Position numbers and translations under genes: made by a program | Shown: one piece after another, positions 25,880 to 35,119 of the stretch | Numbering within the stretch: position 1 is the first letter of the stretch | How the letters are laid out: every line of letters starts with the position of its first letter | NCBI GenBank assembly: GCA_902783155.1 | Contig: CACZPR010000118.1 | Coordinates: forward strand, 45,061-109,060 | Reading direction: 5' to 3' | Source: an uncultured Spirochaetaceae bacterium | GTDB taxonomy: Bacteria; Spirochaetota; Spirochaetia; Treponematales; Treponemataceae | DNA: 64,000 nucleotides | The notes under the pieces: model-generated | Databases searched by the model: none | What the model was told of the DNA's origin: nothing | Seen by the model: only the letters and a program-made list of their open reading frames with translations

Positions 25880-26835
25880 CGGATTACCCCCTTCTGCCAT
25901 ACCATAATTTTATCGCGGACCTTGAAAAGCAATGTCAGAATCAGCGAACACAAAACCGCTATGACTATCAATCCGCCATACACGCCATCATACTGCATGA
26001 CTGATTTCTGCCAGTTTATGTACCAACCGATTCCCTCGGAATTTCCATTCATCTCGACAGCCATCAATGTTGCGAATGAAGAGACTATTCCATAGAAAAG
26101 TCCAAGAAAAATCTGCGGGAGGCTTGCTGGAACTGCGACACGGAAAACTTTGAAAAAAGTCTTCGCACCAAGAGTCTCGCTGACCTCAAAGAATGTTTTG
26201 TTCACGCTCTGTATTCCGCTGGCAGTCATAAGTGTCACCGGGAACCATACTGCGAACGCAATCAAAAAAACGTTTGCGGCATGTGTCGTCGGAAAAACAC
26301 TCAGGGCAAGAGGAATCCACGCGGTAGTTGGAACGGGTCCCAAAAATTTTGTCACAGGATTCAGCCAATAACCAACGTGGCGGTTGTAGCCCAACGCAAG
26401 CCCGGAAAAAAATCCAGTCACAAGTCCGAACAAAAATCCCTGCACCAAAAGTCCCAGCGAAAAAACAAGGTTCTTCAGAAGGAACAGCCGCTGCGTCCAC
26501 AAAAGTCCGCACACCCTGTCGAGCGACGGAAAATAGAGGACCGGGAGGAATGTCATTTTACAGACAACCGTATTCAGTGCCGCGAGAAAGAAAATGATTC
26601 CCGCGTACAGCGGAAGTTTTCCCTGCAATTTGTTTCCGAAAGATTTTACAAAAAATCCAACGACAATACAGACCGCAAGGACAACAACCGCCGCAAGAAG
26701 AAAACACATATAGTATGGAGATGACATCTGTTTTTGTTTTCCGCTTTCTGGAATCGCAAAATACAGAAGCGCAGAAATTGCAGCCGCAAAAAATGGCAGC
26801 AACAGTGTTAAAACTTTTTTAACGTTTTTACTCAT
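25873..26835 (-). CDS. ABC transporter permease (SsuC/TauC-like)
   Basis: A 320-residue inner-membrane permease. It has a longer N-terminal part than most SsuC proteins (about four extra hydrophobic stretches before residue 110), then the BPD_transp_1 core, with the coupling helix in the region GVQSVNKTFFEVSETLGAKTF-type EAA loop near residues 220-245. It pairs with the ATPase and lipoprotein encoded on either side. The predicted substrate class is sulfonate, taurine or a related anion, from family and context only. Confidence 0.88.
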   Translation of the reverse strand: MSKNVKKVLTLLLPFFAAAISALLYFAIPESGKQKQMSSPYYMCFLLAAVVVLAVCIVVGFFVKSFGNKLQGKLPLYAGIIFFLAALNTVVCKMTFLPVLYFPSLDRVCGLLWTQRLFLLKNLVFSLGLLVQGFLFGLVTGFFSGLALGYNRHVGYWLNPVTKFLGPVPTTAWIPLALSVFPTTHAANVFLIAFAVWFPVTLMTASGIQSVNKTFFEVSETLGAKTFFKVFRVAVPASLPQIFLGLFYGIVSSFATLMAVEMNGNSEGIGWYINWQKSVMQYDGVYGGLIVIAVLCSLILTLLFKVRDKIMVWQKGVIRW

Positions 26836-26858
26836 ATATGTTTTCTCCTTCGCAAAAA

Positions 26859-27938
26859 TTAGTTCTTCGCGATTTTTAGACTTGGTACACCTGCTTCACT
26901 GAAAGTTCCGTCGTCATTGCAGATATATGAATCCGGAACGTCGTCGAAGCAAACAAAATGGTCCGCAACAAATTTTTCTTTGTCGCTTACATTCTGCATG
27001 ACACCCATATCAACTAGCTGGTCAATAGCATCATGCACAGTTCTTCTTGCAAGCACCACCGATGGAGTGTAGTTGTATGTGGCAAGAAGATATCCGTTCT
27101 GCTCAACATCACCGGTCATCTGATTGTTGTCAATCTGAATCTGGGCGGCCTGCCTTGGATTTTTCTGGACAAATGCGCTCGCCTTCAAAATTGCACGGAC
27201 AAATGCCTTGGTATGCTCGGGATATTTTTTTGCAATCTCGCTTGAAACATAAGTCATGCAGCAATATTCCTGAGAGAATCTTTCATCCTCGGTTGTGTCC
27301 AAAACTTTTCTGAATCCGTAATCCTTTTCAGCAATATAGGCAACAGGGTCGTGCAGACCAACTCCCTCGACAGCACCGTTCGCAAGGGCAATTGGAAGAT
27401 CCGTCATTCCGTAGACAGCGACCTTAAACTCCGCGTTCGGTCCATAGGGAACAAAACCGTAGTCCTGGAATTTTCTCTGGAACGCAATCACGGATGAATC
27501 CTGCGCTCCCGGGAAACCGATTGTCTGTCCACGGAGATCGGCGAGAGTCTGGTACGGAGAATCACCGCGCACATAAAATTTTGTACAGCCGGTATGCACT
27601 CCACTCAAGAAACTGATTTCAAGTCCATTGTCCATCTGCGGAACAAGACTTCCCGCAAGTCCCATACATGCATCTATTTTTTGTGCGACGACAAGAGTTG
27701 TGGCCTCCTGCATATTGATTTCGACAGTCTCAAACTTGAGTCCGGCCTTTCCAAATTCCTCGGCAAAGATTCCATTGTCCACGGCAATGTGGAGAGGTGC
27801 GGAACAGAGACCTGAATTTGAGGTTCCAATTTTGAACACAAATTCAGATTCCTTTTTCTGACATGACGAAAGAAGAACCAATACAGACGCAGCGACAATA
27901 ACTGTTGCCACAGACAAAATGTTTTTGATTTTTTTCAT
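26859..27938 (-). CDS. Substrate-binding lipoprotein of the SsuA/TauA (NMT1) family
   Basis: A 359-residue lipoprotein. The signal peptide ends in LSSC (Cys about 26), followed by the NMT1/OpuAC-like fold typical of sulfonate, taurine, nitrate and pyrimidine binders (LHIAVDNGIFAEEF, then ACMGLAGSLVPQ and LADLRGQTIGFPG). It delivers ligand to the permease and ATPase downstream. It lies 9 bp after the NifK-like gene, so the importer is cotranscribed with the nitrogenase-like subunits. This links uptake of an unknown, possibly sulfur-containing, compound to that enzyme. Confidence 0.88.
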   Translation of the reverse strand: MKKIKNILSVATVIVAASVLVLLSSCQKKESEFVFKIGTSNSGLCSAPLHIAVDNGIFAEEFGKAGLKFETVEINMQEATTLVVAQKIDACMGLAGSLVPQMDNGLEISFLSGVHTGCTKFYVRGDSPYQTLADLRGQTIGFPGAQDSSVIAFQRKFQDYGFVPYGPNAEFKVAVYGMTDLPIALANGAVEGVGLHDPVAYIAEKDYGFRKVLDTTEDERFSQEYCCMTYVSSEIAKKYPEHTKAFVRAILKASAFVQKNPRQAAQIQIDNNQMTGDVEQNGYLLATYNYTPSVVLARRTVHDAIDQLVDMGVMQNVSDKEKFVADHFVCFDDVPDSYICNDDGTFSEAGVPSLKIAKN

Positions 27939-27947
27939 TATGACCTC

Positions 27948-29237
27948 CTATAAATTGTCATATAAATCTTCAGTGAATGTCAGACTCCCACGGTAGCCCG
28001 CGTATGTTCTGTTAAATATAAGGCGCTCGTTTATTGGGAAGGTGGCGTTCAAAAACTGTATGCCCTTCTCCAGCGCGACTTCCTTTTCGTTTGTGCTTCC
28101 GACAAGCAGGGTGATTTCCTCCGGCTCATTTCTGATTGCCTGATTGATTTCCCACTGGTCGCTCGCAAAAACAATTTTCGGTGCCTGCGCATATTCAAGC
28201 TCGCTTATGTTTTTGATGATGCGCTCCTTGTCCTCGGGGCGGAAAATTGGTTCTGTTATAACAACAAGCACCGGCGAAAAACTGTAGTCGTTCGCAAGGT
28301 AACGGGTAATCGCAATCGCATTTGAGGCATCTCCCGCGACAGCAAATCTTTTCCAGCTCACCTGTCCGATTGACTGCCCGAGATACGAATAGACATAATC
28401 CTCTTCCTCCGCCACAACCTTTTCAACAAGTCCGCTGTCAATATTGAGGGATGCCGCAACCTCGCGCACAAAACGTGTCGTGTCCGTCGCACCAACCGGT
28501 ACAAAAGGAAAACGGATTGAAGGCACACCAAATTTTTCCTCAAATTTTTTTGCGGGTCCCTTGAACAGCCATGGATTTATGATTATGTTCAACGCCGCCT
28601 CGGAACAATGCTCAACAACATCAATGCCCTGATGCTTTGTAAAAAATGTGTTCACGCGGAGACCAAGTTTTGAAAGCACACGCTCAATCTCTTCAAGAGT
28701 TCCACTCCAGAATGGATCATGGTACGGAATGATTCCAAAAATATTTACAAGGTCATTCTGTTTTTTTTCAGCCGGCTGAATCACCTTGTCGATGAATGTA
28801 TTCCATGCAACCTCGTAACCAAGATTGCTGTCGCCCGCAAAACCAGGAGTCTCAACTGGATAGACCTTGTAGCCTTTCTGGTTGAACTCATCTGTGACGG
28901 ACACAATGTCATCGCCAATAATTCCGGCAGTGCATCCTGTCAGAACAAAATAGGACGACGCATCAATAATATCGATTGCGCCCTGAATTGTTGTGCGCAG
29001 TTTGTTCACTCCACCGAACACAACTTCCTTTTCCAACATATTGCTCGAAGGAAGTGAGACTCCGCTGACAAAACACGCATGCTTGTGTCCGCTCTGACCC
29101 TGTTCAGCCGCAGTTGTCTGCATACAGCATCCCGGTCCAGAATGAAGAATTGGACACACATGATCTATCGCCGCCAAAACAGAATTGATTCCGGCAAGCA
29201 CACATCCGCCACGTGGATTTTCTGTTACAAATGACAT
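27948..29237 (-). CDS. Nitrogenase-like component 1, NifK-type subunit (pair 1)
   Basis: A 429-residue protein of the oxidoreductase/nitrogenase component 1 family, shorter at the N-terminus than NifK (about 520). The three P-cluster-type cysteines are retained: C12 (RGGCVLAG), C37 in GPGC (with a second Cys at 38) and C102 in LTGCTAGIIGDD. A long central Rossmann region and a C-terminal TYAGYRGSL stretch follow. It would pair with the NifD-like protein encoded 12 bp upstream. The ribosome site AAGGAGGAG is excellent. Group IV-type nitrogenase relatives are a better fit than true NifK, given the length and context. Confidence 0.88.
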   Translation of the reverse strand: MSFVTENPRGGCVLAGINSVLAAIDHVCPILHSGPGCCMQTTAAEQGQSGHKHACFVSGVSLPSSNMLEKEVVFGGVNKLRTTIQGAIDIIDASSYFVLTGCTAGIIGDDIVSVTDEFNQKGYKVYPVETPGFAGDSNLGYEVAWNTFIDKVIQPAEKKQNDLVNIFGIIPYHDPFWSGTLEEIERVLSKLGLRVNTFFTKHQGIDVVEHCSEAALNIIINPWLFKGPAKKFEEKFGVPSIRFPFVPVGATDTTRFVREVAASLNIDSGLVEKVVAEEEDYVYSYLGQSIGQVSWKRFAVAGDASNAIAITRYLANDYSFSPVLVVITEPIFRPEDKERIIKNISELEYAQAPKIVFASDQWEINQAIRNEPEEITLLVGSTNEKEVALEKGIQFLNATFPINERLIFNRTYAGYRGSLTFTEDLYDNL

Positions 29238-29249
29238 AGCTTCTCCTCC

Positions 29250-30695
29250 TTACTCACCGACAATGTATTTGAAAGCGTCCTCTTCGTACCATGATTCGCG
29301 GTACGGGAGTTTCACATGGGCCGCAAGTTTTTTATTGAATCCAGGATTTGAAAGCTGGTCGGCAATTTTGTTTCCCAGATACAGAAGCCCGTCGTAACCC
29401 ATGGTCGGGCGTTTTCCGTCAAGAACATGGGTCGTAGGAATTCCAAGTTTCGCCGCCCACTCCGGAACACCTATGAATGCATCGGGCTTGAGCTTTTTCA
29501 CAAGGTTCACCTGCTCGAACGGCTGCATGTTCGCGACATCAATAACAAAGTCCTTGTGGATTCCGTTCAGATATTCAACATCAACCTGTGCGTCGTCATC
29601 ATAAGTCGGAGTCTCAAGTCCCACAAGCTTCATTCCGAAATCATCAATCAATGCGGCGGCGGCAAAACTACGTCCGGTTCCACCACAGATGAACACACGT
29701 TTCCCTTCAAGCCTCGCACGGATTTTTGCAACAAGCGGCTCAATCCTTTCATGTTCGCGCGCAATGATTTCCTCAACCTCTTTTTCTTTTCCAATGACCT
29801 TCGCAATTCCCCTGTACCATTTGTCGGTGTTGCGAATTCCAATCGGCATGACGGTATGCGAATATGGGATTCCGTAATCCTCTTCAAGCGTCTTCATAAA
29901 CTCGTCAGCAAAAACCTTGCATATTGAAGTCGATGCAACGGCCTGGGGGATGCGTTTAATTTTTTCAAGTGAGCTGTAGAACGGAATATAATTTACCTCC
30001 GCGCCAATCAAGGAAAGCATACGCTCCATTTCCTTCTGGTCGGCATAGCTTACGGTCGTCGGCGCAAAAAGGTTCACAAGATTCGGAACCGTCGGCTTCT
30101 TTTCTTTTTTGAGAATATATTTGTTGATTGCAATAAACGCTGCATCGAATCCGCTCGCGCATATCTTTGATTTAAATCCCTCGCAATGGATTGGAATTAT
30201 TGTCGAACCCGGATGCTCATCTTCAAGAGTCGCACAGATTGTATCAATGTCGTCACCGATAATTCCAGACGCACATGAAGAATAAACGAAAATCATTTTC
30301 GGATTGTAACGCTCCACAGCCTTCTGAACAGACTCACGCAATTTTTGTTCGCCGCCAAAGACAACGCTCTTCTGGTCAAGATTCGTTACAATGATTCTTG
30401 GATTCTTGATTTCCTTCACACCACGGTGCGCCTGTCCGACTCGGTACATATCGACCGCCATTATCGTGCATCCGACACATCCCTGCGGTGAATGGGAAAT
30501 GAAAACTGAATCCTCAAGCGACATGAGGCAAGCCATGCTGTTAATCTGCTGGCACTGGAGACCCTGCGAAAAAGTTCTGTCTGCCCTTTTCAAACATTTG
30601 CCAGCAAACTTTTCCTGCGCCTCTGCACTGGATCCGCCGAAATCATTAACGCGACCTTCCTTGCTTTCTCGAACTCCTGAATACTGAACAGCCAC
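29250..30695 (-). CDS. Nitrogenase-like component 1, NifD-type subunit (pair 1; Cys and His ligands kept)
   Basis: A 481-residue NifD-like protein. P-cluster-type cysteines are near residue 48 or 56 (LQCQQINSMAC), C73 (SPQGC) and C141 (SSCASGIIGDD). By eye, aligning EEDYGIP with the EEKYGIP of NifD puts C259 at the FeMo-cofactor Cys275. Aligning GYDG with GFDG puts H423 at His442. Both cofactor ligands thus seem kept, which favours a catalytic subunit. The GTG at 30695 is chosen because AGGAG precedes it by 7 bases; the frame runs 53 codons further back, but that part reads as leader sequence. The gene follows the NifX-like gene by 179 bp. Confidence 0.88.
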   Translation of the reverse strand: MAVQYSGVRESKEGRVNDFGGSSAEAQEKFAGKCLKRADRTFSQGLQCQQINSMACLMSLEDSVFISHSPQGCVGCTIMAVDMYRVGQAHRGVKEIKNPRIIVTNLDQKSVVFGGEQKLRESVQKAVERYNPKMIFVYSSCASGIIGDDIDTICATLEDEHPGSTIIPIHCEGFKSKICASGFDAAFIAINKYILKKEKKPTVPNLVNLFAPTTVSYADQKEMERMLSLIGAEVNYIPFYSSLEKIKRIPQAVASTSICKVFADEFMKTLEEDYGIPYSHTVMPIGIRNTDKWYRGIAKVIGKEKEVEEIIAREHERIEPLVAKIRARLEGKRVFICGGTGRSFAAAALIDDFGMKLVGLETPTYDDDAQVDVEYLNGIHKDFVIDVANMQPFEQVNLVKKLKPDAFIGVPEWAAKLGIPTTHVLDGKRPTMGYDGLLYLGNKIADQLSNPGFNKKLAAHVKLPYRESWYEEDAFKYIVGE

Positions 30696-30874
30696 TTTCG
30701 AACTCCTAAAAATCACCGGGGAAACTTGTCTGAACACATTCGTCAAACCGGAAGCCCACAGCTTTTTTAAAGTTTGCAACGCAAACCCGGCATAAATAAA
30801 AGTCGCTTTTTTGTGCGTCCTATCTACACCTTTAAAAGATTCGGGAACCTTCAAAAATAAATTCTCAAGACACC
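30696..30874 (-). other. Structured-looking leader between nifX-like and nifD-like genes
   Basis: This 179-nt gap inside operon 1 contains, on the coding strand, a perfect GTTTGC-GTT-GCAAAC hairpin (30773-30787) and CCGG-type pairing blocks (ttCCGGttt and ccCCGGtga) around a third small hairpin (GAATGTGTTC). The order of hairpins before an AGGAG/GTG start is reminiscent of a riboswitch or a translational control element. It does not match the SAM, cobalamin, Moco or TPP consensus elements as I know them. It could also be a dispersed repeat. Confidence 0.4.
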
Positions 30875-31273
30875 CTATTTGCTGTAATATGCTGATAACT
30901 TTTTTAATGCTTCATCCACCGGCACTTCCACATCGAACACGCTGATTGCATGACGCTCAAACTGACGGATAACGTTTCTTCCAAATCGAGCCGCGACCAC
31001 CGCCGTGCAGTCCAGAAGCAAATCCACCGCAGGAGAAGATTCCGCACCTCCGCAGGAACATCCGTGACCGGAACCATCGCCACATCCAGATGAAGATTTC
31101 TGTCCGCAGTCTTGATTTTGCTCCGCATTTTTCGATTCGGTCGGAACGACACGTTCTTCTATAAAAGTGAAGGTCCCATCCACAAGCTGATAAATCTGAA
31201 ATGCAGATGCCTTTCCGAAGTGGGTATCAACATTTTTTCCATCGCTTGTCGCAAATGCAATCTTCACATCCAT
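30875..31273 (-). CDS. NifX/NifB-C-terminal-like cofactor protein with Cys-rich loop
   Basis: A 132-residue protein of the dinitrogenase iron-molybdenum cofactor family (NifX, NafY, NifB C-terminal domain). The core is recognisable in KIAFATSDGKNVDTHFGKASAFQIYQ-type strands and the C-terminal VPVDEALKKL. An insertion at residues 56-75 carries C56, C64, C72, C74 and H70 among glycines, which suggests Fe or Fe-S binding. It is first in operon 1, behind an AACCTAT-N7-ATAGGTT operator. GGGAGAG precedes the ATG. It may carry a NifB-type cofactor to the D/K pair encoded downstream. Confidence 0.82.
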   Translation of the reverse strand: MDVKIAFATSDGKNVDTHFGKASAFQIYQLVDGTFTFIEERVVPTESKNAEQNQDCGQKSSSGCGDGSGHGCSCGGAESSPAVDLLLDCTAVVAARFGRNVIRQFERHAISVFDVEVPVDEALKKLSAYYSK

Positions 31274-31336
31274 ATTTACTCTCCCATTTTTTTACAGCAC
31301 CGTGAATTACTTTTTTTCCATATTTATAATATTATT

Positions 31337-31357
31337 AACCTATCTTGTCCATAGGTT
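31337..31357. promoter_or_regulatory. Operator upstream of operon 1
   Basis: A perfect inverted repeat AACCTAT-cttgtcc-ATAGGTT lies 64 bp before the NifX-like ATG. A further half-site, ATAGGTT, lies about 36 bp upstream at 31385-31391, with AT-rich -10-like sequence between and after them. The same 7-7-7 repeat is found upstream of the NifB-like gene and of the cystine-type importer. Confidence 0.7.
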
Positions 31358-31482
31358 ATTTATACTTCTTTTTTATTGCTCGTTATAGGTTTTAAATATA
31401 AGACAAAATCGAAAATCTGGATTTTTTTCAAGGTCCACACAAAAGGACTTTGGAAATTTTTATGTTGGCACTTTCATTAACT

Positions 31483-32838
31483 TTATGTCTGGGCATGCGG
31501 ATACGATGAGCGGACATTAAGTTTTAACTTGCGTCTCAAATAAATCACCTCGAACACGAGCGTCGGGGGCCATGAAAAAGGATAAGCAAGCGCAACAGCC
31601 AGCGACGAGTCTGTAATTCTTGATACAATAAAAAGGTAGATTTGGCGCATTACAACAAAACCCAAAAAAGTGATTATCGTCGGAACCGTGCTGTAGCCAA
31701 GTCCCTGAGAAATCTGGCAGAAAACCATTGTGCCGAAACAGAAAATATAAAAACTTGCGGAGGCGCGGACGAACATCGCTCCATACTGTATAACCGATTT
31801 CTCTGGATTAAAGATTGAAATCAAGAACGGGGCAAATCCAGTTAGAATTCCAGAAACAATAATTACCTCCGAAACTCCCAGGATGCAGGCAGATTTTATT
31901 CCGCAGTAAACTCTGTCCATTTTTCCGGCCCCATAGTTTTGAGCGGTGAAGGTCATCGCTGTCTGGCAGATGCTTACCATTACAAGAATCGAAATCTCAT
32001 CAAAGCGTGCGTAAACTGCCCATCCCGCCATGCAGTCCGCTCCGAACTTGTTGATATACCGCTGCATAAATGTGTTTGAAAAATTCAAAAGCATACTGGA
32101 AATGGCACTGGGTAATCCTATTTTTAAAACAGAAGTCAATGCGGATGATGAAAATTGTTTCTTTATTTTGACTCCAGAATTTAATCCCAATTTTTTAAGA
32201 TGAGATGATAAAATAATAAAAGCAAGCGATGCGGAAAATGCTTCGGAAATGACAGTAGCAAAAGCGGCACCGTTCAATCCGAGTTTAAAAATCCGAATAA
32301 AAATAAAATCAAGAATTATATTCAGGATTACAGAGATAACGAGAATGCAAAACGGCTTTTTTGAATCTCCAGTGGCACGTAAAAGTCCGGCGCACAAATT
32401 ATAAAATAGAACAAAAATCACTCCGCAAAAATAAAATCTCAGATATAAAACTGCCTCGGAAAAAACTTCATTCGGCACATCAATCATCCTGAGCATCAGC
32501 GGGGAAATTATAATGCCAAATCCTGTAAGAAAAGTTCCTAAAACTATAGATGAAATCAAGACTGTGTGAACGGTATTTAAAAGACGTTTTTTATCTTTTG
32601 CGCCAAAAGCCTGCGAAACGACAACTCCCGCTCCGTTTGCAAGTCCGTTAAAAAAACCGGTCACTGTAAAAATGATGTTTCCGCTTGCCCCGATTGCCGC
32701 CAGCGACAGACTGCCCACATAGTTTCCCACAACCCAGCTATCTGTCATGCTGTATAAAATCTGGAAAAAATTTCCAAACAAAAGAGGCAGCGAGAATTTT
32801 ACAAAAATGGGAATTATGCGGCCGTCTGTCATGTCCAT
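31483..32838 (-). CDS. MATE family transporter (operon 3)
   Basis: A 451-residue polytopic membrane protein of the MATE family with about twelve helices. The N-terminal IPIFVKFSLPLLFGNFFQILYSMTDSWVVG-like helix 1 region and SQAFGAKDKKR are typical. It is closer to the DinF/NorM-like group than to the MATE at 3959. Its ATG directly follows the stop of the amino-acid importer ATPase with no gap, so it is translated from the same transcript. In E. coli, cystine uptake is balanced by cysteine export, so this pump might export a thiol or an unwanted product; this is inference. Confidence 0.88.
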   Translation of the reverse strand: MDMTDGRIIPIFVKFSLPLLFGNFFQILYSMTDSWVVGNYVGSLSLAAIGASGNIIFTVTGFFNGLANGAGVVVSQAFGAKDKKRLLNTVHTVLISSIVLGTFLTGFGIIISPLMLRMIDVPNEVFSEAVLYLRFYFCGVIFVLFYNLCAGLLRATGDSKKPFCILVISVILNIILDFIFIRIFKLGLNGAAFATVISEAFSASLAFIILSSHLKKLGLNSGVKIKKQFSSSALTSVLKIGLPSAISSMLLNFSNTFMQRYINKFGADCMAGWAVYARFDEISILVMVSICQTAMTFTAQNYGAGKMDRVYCGIKSACILGVSEVIIVSGILTGFAPFLISIFNPEKSVIQYGAMFVRASASFYIFCFGTMVFCQISQGLGYSTVPTIITFLGFVVMRQIYLFIVSRITDSSLAVALAYPFSWPPTLVFEVIYLRRKLKLNVRSSYPHAQT

Positions 32839-33621
32839 TTAAATATTGTACTCCGGTTCAAGCGAAACAAAGCGGGAAAGGAAATTTCTGGTCCGCTCTT
32901 CTTTTGGACGGAAAAATATTTCATCAGGAGTGCCCTGCTCAACGACAACTCCGCCGTCCATAAAGTACACCCTGTCCGCCACTTCCTTTGCAAAATTCAT
33001 CTCATGTGTGACGATAATCATTGTGATTTTTCTTTCCGCAACTTTTTTAATCAGCTGCAAAATTTCTCCAACAAGTTCCGGATCAAGCGCGCTCGTAGGT
33101 TCGTCAAAGAGAATGACATCCGGGTTCAATGCAATCGCGCGGGCAATCCCAACTCGCTGCTGCTGTCCTCCCGAAAGTTTGCTAGGATAATAATCGAGCC
33201 TGTTTGAAAGGTTTACCCATTCCAGCGACTCCCGCGCAATTTTTTCTGCATCCTTTTTATTTATGTGACGGACAATGGTAAGACCTACCATAACATTTTC
33301 AAGTACGGTCATATTTGAAATTAGATTATAGTTTTGAAATACAAAAGCCGTTTTCTTTGTCAGTTCAAAAACAGATTTTTTTGAGGGCTTTGCAGAATCA
33401 ACAGAAATTCCACCAAGTTCTATTGTTCCATAATCAGCCTTTTCCAGAAAATTAATCGTTCTCAAAAGTGTTGTTTTCCCTGAACCGCTCGGTCCTAGAA
33501 TCACGGCGACCTCACCCTTGTTTACTTCAAGCGAAACGCCTTTCAAAATTTCATTCTGACCAAATTTCTTTTTTATATTGCTGATTTTTAGCAACGCTTT
33601 GTTATTCTCTGATTCATTCAT
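32839..33621 (-). CDS. Polar amino-acid/cystine ABC transporter ATPase (GlnQ/TcyC type)
   Basis: A 260-residue ATPase with Walker [11 protein letters not shown]-loop FVFQNYNL, signature [15 protein letters not shown], Walker [15 protein letters not shown] and H-loop [11 protein letters not shown]. These are features of the PAAT (polar amino acid) family. It works with the two permeases and binding lipoprotein encoded just upstream. Cystine is the best guess for the ligand given the sulfur context, but glutamine, glutamate or basic amino acids are not excluded. Confidence 0.92.
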   Translation of the reverse strand: MNESENNKALLKISNIKKKFGQNEILKGVSLEVNKGEVAVILGPSGSGKTTLLRTINFLEKADYGTIELGGISVDSAKPSKKSVFELTKKTAFVFQNYNLISNMTVLENVMVGLTIVRHINKKDAEKIARESLEWVNLSNRLDYYPSKLSGGQQQRVGIARAIALNPDVILFDEPTSALDPELVGEILQLIKKVAERKITMIIVTHEMNFAKEVADRVYFMDGGVVVEQGTPDEIFFRPKEERTRNFLSRFVSLEPEYNI

Positions 33622-33651
33622 TTTAAATCTCCTAAAAAATCTAAACTTTGG

Positions 33652-34359
33652 TTATCCGATTTCCTTTCTGAATTTTTTTGTGTATTTTTCATATTTTCGC
33701 AGGGCTGTTTCCACAAAAATATTTATTATCCAATAAATTAACGCGGCGGCGAGATATGCCTCAAAAAACATATAAGTTGTTTCCGCTGGTTTTGTACAGC
33801 CGACCATAACATCGACAACACCGATTGCAACGACCACCGAAGAATTCTTTATACATCCAAGAATCAGATTTGTCAGATGAGGAAGCGCCGCCGGAATCAG
33901 CTGAGGTATAATCACTTTAAAGACAATCTGATATTCTTTCATACCGATGCTTTTTCCAGCCTCCCATTGTCCTTTATCTATCGAAAGCAGGGAACTTCTC
34001 ATCACCTCCTCCATTGCGCACACTTGTCCCATTGTCATCGCAAAAATTGCTATCCAGATAATGTTGATGTCTTTAATAGAAGTTTTCCAGTGAAAAAAAT
34101 TTTGCCATGTTCCGTAAAAAAGCAAAAAAATCATATTGTAAATAAGCAGCGCAACGACAATCGGAACACCGCGGTAAATCGTCACAAAGCCTGTAATAAT
34201 CTGGCTCGCAATTTTTACTTTCTTAAATCTGATATAAGCCAGAAGGGTTCCTAAAATCAGACCTAAAGCAAGCGGAATAAAAACAAGTTTCAGTGTATTT
34301 GGAATATAGATAATTCCATTTTTAAAGCTGTCAGCAAAACATTCAAAATCAATTTCCAT
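33652..34359 (-). CDS. Amino-acid ABC transporter permease (second)
   Basis: A 235-residue PAAT-type permease with about five helices. The coupling loop reads SIDKGQWEAGKSIGMKEYQ, matching the conserved IxxGQxEAAxSLGM pattern. The ATG at 34359 is preceded by AAGGAG; the frame extends 13 codons upstream into the previous permease gene. It forms a heterodimer with the permease encoded just before it. Confidence 0.9.
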   Translation of the reverse strand: MEIDFECFADSFKNGIIYIPNTLKLVFIPLALGLILGTLLAYIRFKKVKIASQIITGFVTIYRGVPIVVALLIYNMIFLLFYGTWQNFFHWKTSIKDINIIWIAIFAMTMGQVCAMEEVMRSSLLSIDKGQWEAGKSIGMKEYQIVFKVIIPQLIPAALPHLTNLILGCIKNSSVVVAIGVVDVMVGCTKPAETTYMFFEAYLAAALIYWIINIFVETALRKYEKYTKKFRKEIG

Positions 34360-34369
34360 AATTTTCTCC

Positions 34370-35053
34370 TTATCGCCATTTTTCAAGATGTTTCTCAATT
34401 CTGGAAAATGTCAGATTCAGAATAAGGCTGATAATAACATAGATTACAAGGGCAACAAGATAGGGTTCCAGATAATGACCTGAAAAAGTTCCCACGGCAT
34501 TGGCCCGTCCCATCACATCCATAATTCCAAGAAGATACACAAGTGATGTTCCCTGGAAAAGTCCTACAAAATCATTTCCAAAAGCAGGCAGCACAATCCG
34601 CACCATCTGTGGAATGATTACATATCTGTAAGTTTGCAATCCTTTGAATCCCAAACTTTTTGCAGCCTCAATCTGTCCAGGCGGAATCGCCTCTATTGAA
34701 CTTCTGAACATCTCCCCGACAAAGGCCGCCTGATTCAAACCGTATGCTATATACGCGAAAACAAGCTTCGGCCATCGGACTGCATTAATTCCAAACACTC
34801 CAAGCAATCTCGGAACAAAATAATACGAAAGCATCAGCTGAACAATAAGAGGAGTGCCACGCATAAAAGAAATAAAAACAGTCACAACCTGATACAAGAC
34901 CGGCGTACGTTTTATTCTTACTTCGCTTATTAAAAGCCCAAGTATGATTCCCGTCAAGTTGGCGAAAAAAACAACTTTCACCGTTACCCAAAGGCATGGC
35001 AGAACCTGTACAACTGCGCTGCCCACTCTGTCCCAACTAAAATAATCAACCAT
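34370..35053 (-). CDS. Amino-acid ABC transporter permease (first)
   Basis: A 227-residue PAAT-type permease. The conserved coupling segment AIPPGQIEAAKSLGFKG and the ISFMRGTPLIVQL motif are both present. The ATG at 35053 has AGGA upstream; the open frame begins 19 codons earlier, without a site. It starts 66 bp after the binding-protein stop and ends 10 bp before the second permease. Confidence 0.9.
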   Translation of the reverse strand: MVDYFSWDRVGSAVVQVLPCLWVTVKVVFFANLTGIILGLLISEVRIKRTPVLYQVVTVFISFMRGTPLIVQLMLSYYFVPRLLGVFGINAVRWPKLVFAYIAYGLNQAAFVGEMFRSSIEAIPPGQIEAAKSLGFKGLQTYRYVIIPQMVRIVLPAFGNDFVGLFQGTSLVYLLGIMDVMGRANAVGTFSGHYLEPYLVALVIYVIISLILNLTFSRIEKHLEKWR

Positions 35054-35119
35054 AATTTTCCTGTTGTGGAACCCCGGAAAAAATCTTTGTCGGAGAATTT
35101 TCCGAGGCATCCTTTTTTT

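Noticed and set aside
29250..30854. Longer NifD-like protein starting at 30854
   Set aside because: The extra 53 codons have no ribosome site, overlap the structured leader and the NifX-like stop region, and AGGAG clearly marks the GTG at 30695.
30696..30874. SAM, cobalamin or Moco riboswitch
   Set aside because: The GCCGGGTTTGCG and CTTCCGG blocks recall such elements, but the conserved cores of those classes are not found.
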